From assembly GCA_965243755.1 (NCBI GenBank), contig CBDEVW010000005.1:1-64000 (forward strand): a stretch of DNA of 64,000 nucleotides, in the 5' to 3' direction. The translations under genes and the position numbers were made by a program. Under the pieces are notes generated by a model. The model searched no databases. It worked only from the letters and a program-made list of their open reading frames with translations, and was not told where the DNA came from. The DNA comes from JANSWY01 sp965243755 (lineage in GTDB: Bacteria; Bacteroidota; Bacteroidia; Cytophagales; Cyclobacteriaceae). Shown here piece by piece: positions 32,191-39,790 of the stretch. The number at the start of each line of letters is the position of its first letter. Positions within the stretch are counted from its first letter, which is position 1.

Positions 32191-33075
32191 CTATCTCAAA
32201 ACAGTTCCAGAGGGATAGGTGCCTGCTGCAATATTTTCCAGATTGTAAGTAGTAACAGCTTCTGCATTGGAAGGGACCTGTCCAGATAATGGTTTTAATA
32301 AAAATGGACTTTCCGAATTGTCTGGTACTGGCTCCACAGATACAACAATAGTGGCTCCCTGCAAATTGGTCGGAAAACTTAACCCGCTTGGGGCATTGGT
32401 AATGAAGTCTTCACCAGGAAATTCCGGTCCACCTTCAGTGCCGCTGAACGGGGCATTGTTATCAGTACCACTAGCAGCATCAAATGTTCCTGTAGAGACT
32501 GGAGTACCATTGATTACGGCCCATCCTTCATAAGTCCATCCAGGTACATTACTTAGGTCAGGTAAGTTGACCAGGCCAGGTTGCATGGGCATTCCCGGTA
32601 CTAAAAACCATACGCCACTCAATTCATCATCACTGGAAGTTGTTGTGGGAGTGGCAAGGATGTAACTGCCGGAAGCCCCCGTAAACCCAGTTCCAATTGC
32701 TGCTTCATCCATAATCGATAGTGTTGCACTATTACCAGAGAAATTTCCAGCAAGAATATGAGCATCAGCGGGAGACGCATCCGGGTCAGGAATGGGTTCA
32801 ATGGTTAATACAAATTTGCTGGCGTTTTCAAGCTGATCAGTGTCCACGTCGAAACTGGTTTGTGACAATGTGCCATTATCATCCACAGTGAATGTACCTG
32901 TTGTAATGGGAGAACCGTCTACAATCAACCAACCTTCATATTGTGCTTCAGTGCCAAGGTTGGATAAACCAGAAATGTCCAGCATCAGAGTGCTTTCGGA
33001 AGGATCGTTGCTCTCATCATCTCCACAACTCAATAGGGTGCTGGCAATGACCAAAAGTGTAAGTAGTTTTTTCAT
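32191..33075 (-). CDS. lipoprotein with a duplicated anti-sigma-K (RskA C-terminal)-like domain
   Basis: A 294-residue lipoprotein (lipobox LLSC at Cys17). The two halves are homologous: YEGWLIVDGSPITTGTF pairs with YEGWAVINGTPVSTGTF, and FVLTIEPIPDPDASPA with IVVSVEPVPDNSESP. Each half resembles the extracytoplasmic C-terminal domain of RskA-like anti-sigma factors, here without the membrane helix or sigma-binding part, so sigma control is not implied. It is the last gene of the kinase/regulator cluster, and a direct-repeat box like the one in front of the response regulator lies 45 bases upstream. Function unknown; a surface sensor or regulon output is possible. Confidence 0.55.
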   Translation of the reverse strand: MKKLLTLLVIASTLLSCGDDESNDPSESTLMLDISGLSNLGTEAQYEGWLIVDGSPITTGTFTVDDNGTLSQTSFDVDTDQLENASKFVLTIEPIPDPDASPADAHILAGNFSGNSATLSIMDEAAIGTGFTGASGSYILATPTTTSSDDELSGVWFLVPGMPMQPGLVNLPDLSNVPGWTYEGWAVINGTPVSTGTFDAASGTDNNAPFSGTEGGPEFPGEDFITNAPSGLSFPTNLQGATIVVSVEPVPDNSESPFLLKPLSGQVPSNAEAVTTYNLENIAAGTYPSGTVLR

Positions 33076-33120
33076 GATTTTTCGCTTTTTATTATTTAAG
33101 CTTAAAACTCATGCTAATAC

Positions 33121-33136
33121 ATCACGAAAATGTCAC
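33121..33136 (-). promoter_or_regulatory. direct-repeat box upstream of the duplicated-domain lipoprotein gene
   Basis: On the + strand ATCACGAAAATGTCAC contains two TCAC half-sites 11 bases apart. It matches the box before the response-regulator gene (37150-37165) at 14 of 16 positions, in the same orientation to its gene. A TAnnTTTG-like sequence (minus strand GAGTTTTA, 33103-33110) follows ten bases downstream. An 11-base period is typical for OmpR/PhoB-type regulators. Confidence 0.5.
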
Positions 33137-33157
33137 GAATAGATATACATTGTATCA

Positions 33158-34006
33158 CTAAAGCTGAAAGTACATTCCAATAGAGTAATTTGGTGCTGCG
33201 AGGATTCTTTTCGCGTAAGGAGCAAATCCCGCGGATGCTGAAATTCCCCACTGCTCATTCAGGTTATAATTGATTTCTGGAGTGATGCCAAGGAATTCCG
33301 TATTGTTGGCGAAAATTCCATTCCCGGCTGTTGTTACTTCTCCATTGTTGAAAGACTCCACTCCGTTGATCTTGAGGACAGCGATTAAATTTTTTATCCC
33401 AGTGTAACCAACTTCAAACCCATACCTGAATTCCTCGCTAAACCCATTGGTCCTGTTATTGAAACCCACAGAAAACGTCGTGTAAATGGGCCTGGGATAG
33501 AACGAATGACTTGCATCTATCATGATCATTTGATTGAATTCCCCATCACCAGTTTGTAAAATCCGGGACTCACCACCTTCTGTTTCTCCCATAGGTATAC
33601 CCAGGGAGATCGTGCCACTCAATGCTATCCATTTATCCTTTATAATTGCATATTTCAATCCAAGAATGGGATCACCAGTGGCATTTACCTGATCGCCAGG
33701 CTCAATACTCCCGGATTGCCTTCTTTTAACCGCATTGAGTGTACTTCTAACGAAAAAGGGAACGTATGCAATTCCCGTAACTCGATCAGAAAATCCATAC
33801 TCACCATAGAGCGCTGTGGAGTAAATACTGATGGTTGTAATATCTACTATGTCTCCCGACGGATTGAAGAATTTATCAGCACGGATCATTGATTGTGACA
33901 GCTTAAAATACCCTTTGCCCACAGGCTGTGGCCAGCCTCCTCCTGCCAGAGTAACAGTAGATATAAGTAGCATCAATAAGATTGTAGAAATTTTTCCTTT
34001 CATCAT
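33158..34006 (-). CDS. outer-membrane beta-barrel protein of unknown function
   Basis: A 282-residue protein with a signal peptide (about 1-22, ending VTLAGGG) and a chain of amphipathic strands (GYFKLSQSMIRADKFF, TALYGEYGFSDRVTGIAYVP, LGLKYAIIKDKWIALSGTIS). It ends in the aromatic strand NYSIGMYFQL, as outer-membrane barrels do. It resembles the Bacteroidota 'transporter'/phenol-degradation MetA-type group of porin-like proteins; the substrate is not visible. Its start overlaps the Big2 lipoprotein stop by four bases, so it belongs to the kinase/regulator operon. Confidence 0.65.
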   Translation of the reverse strand: MMKGKISTILLMLLISTVTLAGGGWPQPVGKGYFKLSQSMIRADKFFNPSGDIVDITTISIYSTALYGEYGFSDRVTGIAYVPFFVRSTLNAVKRRQSGSIEPGDQVNATGDPILGLKYAIIKDKWIALSGTISLGIPMGETEGGESRILQTGDGEFNQMIMIDASHSFYPRPIYTTFSVGFNNRTNGFSEEFRYGFEVGYTGIKNLIAVLKINGVESFNNGEVTTAGNGIFANNTEFLGITPEINYNLNEQWGISASAGFAPYAKRILAAPNYSIGMYFQL

Positions 34007-34935
34007 TCTTCATTAAAATCAGCATAACCAAAAGTGATGGCCGCAGGTTTACATAAGACTACACAATATCGATAGGTATCCAGATTTACAGTGGGGTCTA
34101 GTGACGACACATTAAATGTTTTTGCTCCTCCGCTGGTAATTTCTCCAAGATCCAGACCACCACCTTTCACGGTTGCTCCATTCGTGGAATTAGCCAGATA
34201 AATAAAAGTGCCCAAAGCAAAACTGGCATTAAAATCTTCGCTCAATTCCAGAATCACTTCATCATTGCTATTCACATAAAGAATAGCGGTTCCTTCGGAA
34301 TTATAGCCGTTGGCACCCACAAAAGTACCGACCCTGGCCTCTGTGCCAATCATAATAGTTAAAGGAATACTTTTAATGCCGTCTGCGGAAGCCGTGACCT
34401 GCACCGCACCGTCTGATAGTCCTGTAAGTAGTCCGGTGTTATTGATGGTTGCATAACTTTCATTTGACACTTCCCATGTGATGTCTGTATCAGTTATTTC
34501 CTCTTGAAGGTAATTGTAAACAGTTACATTCAGCTGGATGGATTCTCCCACAATGATCATACTAGTGGGAGAAGAGATTTGAACTTCCGCAACATCATTG
34601 ACGTCTTCCACCACGGTTACAATTACAGGTTCTGAAACCAATGAATTGAAGCTTACGGTGACCTCTGCCTGACCTCTGGCCAAACCAGAAACCAACCCAC
34701 TAGCAGAAACAGATGCTGCAATTTCATTGGAGCTTTCCCAATTGAGAACAACATCTTTTTCAATATTATACTGATCAGTATATTTTGCTGAAAGTTGTCG
34801 GGATTCCCCAATTTGAAGGACGACAGAGGTTTCTTCAATTGCCAGGGTTTCTGGAACAATTACATCATCCAGGACATCTGTACCAATGCATGAAGCACAA
34901 ATAAGGCTAATTATTATATGAGCATATAATTTCAT
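34003..34935 (-). CDS. lipoprotein with two bacterial Ig-like (Big2) domains
   Basis: A 310-residue lipoprotein (lipobox ending at Cys16, LICASC) with two Big2 domains, each ending in the family signature GLVSGLARGQAEVTV (about residues 30-115) or GLLTGLSDGAVQVTA (about 120-205). A C-terminal beta domain (about 210-310, VGTFVGANGYNSEGTAILYV) follows. ATG at 34935 is preferred to a codon 33 bases upstream inside the kinase gene, because the signal peptide starts there. It starts two bases from the kinase stop codon, so it is likely a co-expressed surface partner of the signalling pair; ligand unknown. Confidence 0.75.
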   Translation of the reverse strand: MKLYAHIIISLICASCIGTDVLDDVIVPETLAIEETSVVLQIGESRQLSAKYTDQYNIEKDVVLNWESSNEIAASVSASGLVSGLARGQAEVTVSFNSLVSEPVIVTVVEDVNDVAEVQISSPTSMIIVGESIQLNVTVYNYLQEEITDTDITWEVSNESYATINNTGLLTGLSDGAVQVTASADGIKSIPLTIMIGTEARVGTFVGANGYNSEGTAILYVNSNDEVILELSEDFNASFALGTFIYLANSTNGATVKGGGLDLGEITSGGAKTFNVSSLDPTVNLDTYRYCVVLCKPAAITFGYADFNEE

Positions 34936-34936
34936 A

Positions 34937-36415
34937 CTACTTAGTATAATAAGGAAGTTCGAACGCAAAAGTGGTTCCCTGATTCATGTTGGAAGTGAGT
35001 CGGATTGTCGCATCGTGAATCTCCAGAATCTTTTTCACAATCGCCAAACCTAAGCCGGTGCTATTGTTGTCCAGGCTTAGCCTTTTATCTCCAATATGAT
35101 ATCTGTCGAAAACGAAAGGGATTTGTTCTTCCGGAATTCCCTTACCTGTATCAGTCACTCTTATCTCTACATAGTTTTGAAGATCATTGGTTTCCAATGT
35201 GATCTTTCCACCCTCAGGAGTGAACTTAATTGCATTATCGATAAGGTTTTGTAAGACTCTCTCGATCAGGCCCAGGTCCGCATGAACGAGTGAAATATTC
35301 TTTTTGAAAATAGGCTCAATGGTAATTCCTTTTTGAGCAATGATCAACTCATATTTATGGATTATATCCTGAATTAACTCATTGATATAAAATGGCTCTT
35401 TCTTTGGTGTAATCTGTCGGGCTTCCAGTTTTGATAATTCAAACAGCTCCTCAACTAATTTTTTCAGTTTTTCGGTGCTCTCCAATATTACTTCCAGGTA
35501 TTTATCACGTTCTTCCGGAGAATACTCGTCTTTTTTCATGATCAGCGTCTCGATATAACCATGGATCACAGCAAGTGGAGTTCTTAAGTCATGTGACACA
35601 TTTCCTACCAGTTCCCTCCTTAAGTTTTCCATTGACTTCAGATGTTCAATGTTACCCTGGATGGTGTCTGCCATTTCATTGAAGGTTTCTGCAAGATCAG
35701 CCAACTCACCTTTTCCGAACTTGTTGGGTATCCGGGCATTCATATCACCATTTTGAAAATTCCTGAATGCCTGTCTGATGTGTCTTAGATTGCTGGTAAT
35801 AAACCAGATCGCCGCGAGCCCAACCACAAATGCGATTAATATGGTAACGCCAACTGATTTTAAACCAAGATCCCATAGCAGAGTGCTTTTTGATGTAGCA
35901 GAAACGGAATCAAATTCCTCACCAGCCAGGATCACATATACATATCCGATAAGTTTTTGATCTTCATATACCGGTGCAGCAGAAAAGACTTTGGAACGAC
36001 CGGGATTTCTTGGATCATCTCCCAGTATGCACTCCTCACCGTTTGAGGCAATGAAATCTGAAATTGGGCTTAGGCTTACGGATTCCAGTTTAACTTTTTT
36101 ATAAGGAGCCACATAATTTAATATGTTCCCTTCCGGATCAAGTAGGTATACTTCTATGCTTGGATTGATAGCCATCATGTGATGCATTATTTTACTTGTA
36201 GCATCCTTGGTAATCTCACCATTGAGAAAGGGTTTCACTTCTTCAATGATATGAGCGGCCATCTTGGCATTGAGTCTTTGGTTTCTTTCCTGAAAATTTT
36301 TATCCAGGGCATCTGTTATAATGAATATGTAGGCCAACCCCACTGCCACAAGAATCACTAAAAAGGTAGCAGTAACTTTCCAGAATAGATAGTCTTTAAA
36401 TATTGAATTTTTCAT
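34937..36415 (-). CDS. PhoR-type membrane sensor histidine kinase
   Basis: A 492-residue kinase: transmembrane helix about 12-33, a ~150-residue extracytoplasmic sensor region (about 34-185), second helix about 188-210, HAMP domain, and H box SHDLRTPLAVIHGY with the phosphorylated His at 275. The N box (NAIKFTPEGG), G1 (DTGKGIP) and G2 (STGLGLAIV) are all present, so it should be active. It phosphorylates the OmpR-type regulator encoded just upstream, with which it overlaps by four bases. The signal sensed is unknown. Confidence 0.93.
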   Translation of the reverse strand: MKNSIFKDYLFWKVTATFLVILVAVGLAYIFIITDALDKNFQERNQRLNAKMAAHIIEEVKPFLNGEITKDATSKIMHHMMAINPSIEVYLLDPEGNILNYVAPYKKVKLESVSLSPISDFIASNGEECILGDDPRNPGRSKVFSAAPVYEDQKLIGYVYVILAGEEFDSVSATSKSTLLWDLGLKSVGVTILIAFVVGLAAIWFITSNLRHIRQAFRNFQNGDMNARIPNKFGKGELADLAETFNEMADTIQGNIEHLKSMENLRRELVGNVSHDLRTPLAVIHGYIETLIMKKDEYSPEERDKYLEVILESTEKLKKLVEELFELSKLEARQITPKKEPFYINELIQDIIHKYELIIAQKGITIEPIFKKNISLVHADLGLIERVLQNLIDNAIKFTPEGGKITLETNDLQNYVEIRVTDTGKGIPEEQIPFVFDRYHIGDKRLSLDNNSTGLGLAIVKKILEIHDATIRLTSNMNQGTTFAFELPYYTK

Positions 36416-37128
36416 GATCCTGTATTGGTTTGTAATTCATCATTGAACCTGTAACCAATACCCCAGGTGGTCATGATGTACATGGGATTGTTTACATCGG
36501 GTTCTATCTTTGCTCTTAGCCTGTTGATATGTGAATTCACTGTATGTTCATATCCGCTGAATTCATATCCCCAGATCAGGCTAAGTAATTGTTCTCTGGA
36601 GTAACTCCTTCCAGGATGACTGGCTAATAAAGCGAGCAAATCAAATTCTTTCGGTGTTAGCTCTACCCGCGTGGCACCAATTGAAACCTTTCGCTTGTTT
36701 TTATCAATTGAGAGTTGGTCAAATTTTAAAGTGGGCTCTTCTGTCACCTCTGAGGTTGTAAGCAGTTCGACTCTGCGAAAAATGGCCTTTACTCTGGCAA
36801 TAAATTCACGAACACTAAAAGGTTTAGTGAGGTAATCATCTGCACCTGTTTCCAGGCCCAGTATTTTGTCGATTTCCTCGGAGCGCGCTGTGAGCATAAG
36901 TATGGGAGTATTGATCTTTTCGGCACGCACCTTTCGGCAGATCTCCAGTCCATCCATACTTGGTAGCATGATATCCAATACAATAAGGTCGAAGTGATCA
37001 GTAAGCGCTGTGTTTAGCCCTTTCAGACCATCGGTTTGGGTGGTTAGTTGGCAGTCGAGATCTTTGAGGTGAATCTCCAGCAGGTCCCGAATGTGAACAT
37101 CATCCTCTACAAGTAATACGCTCTTCAT
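36412..37128 (-). CDS. OmpR/PhoB-family response regulator
   Basis: A 238-residue regulator with a receiver domain (acidic Glu8/Asp9/Asp10, phospho-acceptor Asp52 in LIVLDIMLP, Thr80, Lys102 in LTKPF) and a C-terminal winged-helix DNA-binding domain (VELTPKEFDLLALLASHPGR ... GYEHTVNSHINRLRAKIEPD). First gene of the five-gene operon on this strand. A direct-repeat box (37150-37165) lies 21 bases before the start codon and overlaps the promoter -33 region, which suggests that the protein controls its own operon. Confidence 0.94.
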   Translation of the reverse strand: MKSVLLVEDDVHIRDLLEIHLKDLDCQLTTQTDGLKGLNTALTDHFDLIVLDIMLPSMDGLEICRKVRAEKINTPILMLTARSEEIDKILGLETGADDYLTKPFSVREFIARVKAIFRRVELLTTSEVTEEPTLKFDQLSIDKNKRKVSIGATRVELTPKEFDLLALLASHPGRSYSREQLLSLIWGYEFSGYEHTVNSHINRLRAKIEPDVNNPMYIMTTWGIGYRFNDELQTNTGS

Positions 37129-37132
37129 AGGT

Positions 37133-37165
37133 CAAAAGTAAAAGGCAATTATCACGAAAGTATCA
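37133..37165 (-). promoter_or_regulatory. promoter and direct-repeat regulator box of the response-regulator operon
   Basis: The box ATCACGAAAGTATCAC (+ strand, 37150-37165) has two ATCAC half-sites 11 bases apart. Nine bases downstream on the minus strand TACTTTTG (37133-37140) matches TAnnTTTG. The box takes the place of the -33 element, as expected for an activator site. If this -7 element is used, transcription starts at or next to the ATG (leaderless mRNA). Confidence 0.5.
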
Positions 37166-37279
37166 CATGCGACCCGAAGTGTCTTTGCAAATACTTTTCT
37201 TAGGGTTTCAGTACATTCATTTTGTTTAAACTTAAATTACTAGTTTTATGTTCTCAATCAAAAAAAGGATCAAGGGGAT

Positions 37280-37765
37280 ATGTATGTGAAATTTGAAGCG
37301 ATGGACCCATCAGCCAGAGTTTGGGTATATCAGGCCGATCGTAGATTGACGGATGAAGAAGTGAAAATTGTAAATACAAAGACAATGCAATTTTGCGAGC
37401 AATGGGCGGCTCATGGGGCTCCTTTGCACAGCTCTTTTACTATTCACCTAAATCAATTTGTGGTTTTAGCGGTAGACGAAAGTAAAAATATGGCAACTGG
37501 CTGTTCGATAGATAGTTCGGTTGAATTAATGAGGCAACTGGAAGGCCACCTGAATGTGTCTTTCTTTGACAGGACAAAAATTGCATTCCTTATTGAGGAT
37601 GATGTTTACCTGTTACCAATGAGCAACATTAAGGACAAAATTGCTGAGGGTACTATATCTCCAAATACACTAACCTTCAATAATCTCGTTAAAGATGTGG
37701 GTGAATTGAAGCAAAATTGGAAAGTGACAGCCGGGAGTTCTTGGCTTAAGCGGTACTTTGTTTAG
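37280..37765 (+). CDS. conserved Bacteroidota protein of unknown function
   Basis: A 161-residue soluble protein: VKFEAMDPSARVWVYQADRR, FCEQWAAHGAPLHSSF, TGCSIDSSVELMRQLE, FFDRTKIAFLIEDDVYLLP, LTFNNLVKDVGEL. The pattern belongs to a family conserved across Bacteroidota that is often mislabelled 'ABC transporter ATPase'; no Walker motif is present, so that label is wrong. Catalytic residues cannot be named; the invariant-looking Cys in GCSIDSS is noteworthy. Divergent from the response-regulator operon; a weak promoter (TTTG 37221-37224, TAGTTTTA 37241-37248) precedes it. Confidence 0.7.
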   Translation: MYVKFEAMDPSARVWVYQADRRLTDEEVKIVNTKTMQFCEQWAAHGAPLHSSFTIHLNQFVVLAVDESKNMATGCSIDSSVELMRQLEGHLNVSFFDRTKIAFLIEDDVYLLPMSNIKDKIAEGTISPNTLTFNNLVKDVGELKQNWKVTAGSSWLKRYFV

Positions 37766-37807
37766 GGAAAAACTATTTCAGTTTGTTTTACTGTAAGACT
37801 TAAATGT

Positions 37808-39787
37808 ATGAAGATTAGTGTTTATTTTATTTTGGTGACTACCATACTAGCTTTTGGATGTGGGACCACCAATAAAATTGAAAGGCAATTCAACAAGGGA
37901 CATTACGACCTGGTCATTGATAAATTGAAAGACAAGGGTGAGCATACAGCGGATGAGAATTTTTTCATTGCAGAGTCCTACAGAAAGTCAAACCGATTAA
38001 AAGAAGCATTACCTTATTTCAAAAAAGCCATAGAAGGCCATGCCCATCATGAAATTATGTATTTGCACTATGCGCAGGCATTGGAGGCAAACGAACAATA
38101 CAAAGAGGCGGAAAAGGTTCTAGAAGAATATCTGAGCATAGGGGAGGATGAGCATGTACTGAAGCTTGTGCAGGGAGAATTAAACGGATTGCTGGAGTTG
38201 GAAGAATTAATGGCCACAGGGACCTACTACAGGGTGAAAAATTTAAGTGATCTCAACACAGCAGGTACGGAATATTCACCAATTTATAATAACGGAAAGA
38301 TATATTTTACATCTAATCGTGGAGGAGGTAAGATCTATCTGGCCACCGGAACTCCTTTCACCAGAATATACGAAGTGGAGTCAAAGGGAGCCAATGTAGA
38401 TTTGTCCACTCTTGCACCGCTACCTCCAATTTTTAACGATCCCAATACCAATGAGGGGTCCATTGCTATTTCAAAAGATGGCACGTCCATCATATTTGCT
38501 AAAGGCAACCCAGGCAGTGCGACTGGCCCTGATGATGTTAATTTATATTTTACCAGGTACAGAAATGGACAGTGGTCAGAGCCCCGAATTTTAAATATTT
38601 GTGATCCAAAAGCCTGGGATTCCTCACCGGCGCTTAGTCCGGATGGACGAACGCTGTACTTTTCATCCACAAGAGAGGGAGGTTATGGAGGTGCAGACAT
38701 ATACGTTGCGAAGTTAAATCGTAGAGGCCGCTGGGTTGATGTAAGAAATCTGGGTGATGCCATAAATACTCCAGGTAATGAAATGTTCCCATTTGTGTCA
38801 GATGCTGGTAAATTGTATTTTTCCTCAGATGGGCATCCAGGTTTTGGCCAGCTGGACATATTTGAAGCTACCCGGGCCAATGGTGTAACTACAGTAAAAA
38901 ACCTCGGTGCTCCAATCAACTCTTCGGCCGATGATTTTGGTTATCATGAGTATAGTGTAACCAAAGGATTTTTCAGCAGCAATCGGGCAGGGGGCAAAGG
39001 TGATGATGATATATACACCTATGTAAATGATGACCCAAATCTCAAAATTGTAAATTATTACCTGGCAGGGGTTACAGTTACGCTGGATGATGGTGGTAAG
39101 GAAGTGATGTTGCCAAATTCCAAGGTGACATTGGTAGGCGCAGAAGAAGAGATTTTAGATGAAACGTTTACCGGAGCTGATGGTAAATTTCAATTTAAGG
39201 TTTACCCTGAGGAAGATTATGAACTGATAGGGCAGAAAAACAGCTATTTCACCACAAGAGTCCAGTTTTCTACTAAAGGTAAATCCGTGGATAAATCAAC
39301 GCTGACAAAACTGGTTACTAATATAACGTTTGATACAAAAATTAAACTGGATCCAATTGTTATTGATAAAACCATCGTGTTGGAAAATATATACTACGAT
39401 TTTGACAAATGGGACATTCGACCTGATGCAGCAAAAGAACTGGATAAATTGGTAGTGGTTATGAACGATAATCCAGACATCAGTATTGAATTAAGCTCTC
39501 ATACGGATGCCAGAGCTGATGATAAGTATAACCTTACTTTATCCGAAAAGAGGGCTAAGTCTGCAGTGAATTATATTATTTCAAAAGGAATTGAACCACG
39601 CAGAATTACTGCAAAAGGGTACGGGGAACGAAAGCTTATCATCAAAGATGCAAAAACTGAGGAAGAGCACCAGGTCAACCGTAGAACGGAATTTAAAGTA
39701 ACCCGGTACAATCAAATCATAGAGAATGATGCTGATTTCGATGAAACAGATCGGTTTTTTGATGATGAAGACGAGACCGGGAGGTAA
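37808..39787 (+). CDS. PorE-like T9SS lipoprotein (TPR, PD40, CRD, OmpA)
   Basis: A 659-residue lipoprotein (lipobox FGC, Cys18). Domain order: TPR repeats (about 20-135); a WD40-like PD40 beta-propeller (about 150-400, with repeats such as SPALSPDGRTLYFSSTREGG and FPFVSDAGKLYFSSDGHPG); a carboxypeptidase-regulatory-like domain (about 415-500); and a C-terminal OmpA domain (about 525-645, ENIYYDFDKWDIRPDAAKEL, with NRRTEFKV). This is the architecture of PorE, which anchors the type IX secretion complex to peptidoglycan. Similar OmpA-family proteins exist outside T9SS, so PorE itself is likely but not proven. Its stop lies three bases from the end of the convergent CHAT gene. Confidence 0.75.
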   Translation: MKISVYFILVTTILAFGCGTTNKIERQFNKGHYDLVIDKLKDKGEHTADENFFIAESYRKSNRLKEALPYFKKAIEGHAHHEIMYLHYAQALEANEQYKEAEKVLEEYLSIGEDEHVLKLVQGELNGLLELEELMATGTYYRVKNLSDLNTAGTEYSPIYNNGKIYFTSNRGGGKIYLATGTPFTRIYEVESKGANVDLSTLAPLPPIFNDPNTNEGSIAISKDGTSIIFAKGNPGSATGPDDVNLYFTRYRNGQWSEPRILNICDPKAWDSSPALSPDGRTLYFSSTREGGYGGADIYVAKLNRRGRWVDVRNLGDAINTPGNEMFPFVSDAGKLYFSSDGHPGFGQLDIFEATRANGVTTVKNLGAPINSSADDFGYHEYSVTKGFFSSNRAGGKGDDDIYTYVNDDPNLKIVNYYLAGVTVTLDDGGKEVMLPNSKVTLVGAEEEILDETFTGADGKFQFKVYPEEDYELIGQKNSYFTTRVQFSTKGKSVDKSTLTKLVTNITFDTKIKLDPIVIDKTIVLENIYYDFDKWDIRPDAAKELDKLVVVMNDNPDISIELSSHTDARADDKYNLTLSEKRAKSAVNYIISKGIEPRRITAKGYGERKLIIKDAKTEEEHQVNRRTEFKVTRYNQIIENDADFDETDRFFDDEDETGR

Positions 39788-39790
39788 TTA

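Noticed and set aside
32191..33075. Duplicated-domain lipoprotein as a true anti-sigma factor
   Set aside because: There is no membrane helix, no sigma-binding domain and no sigma gene next to it.
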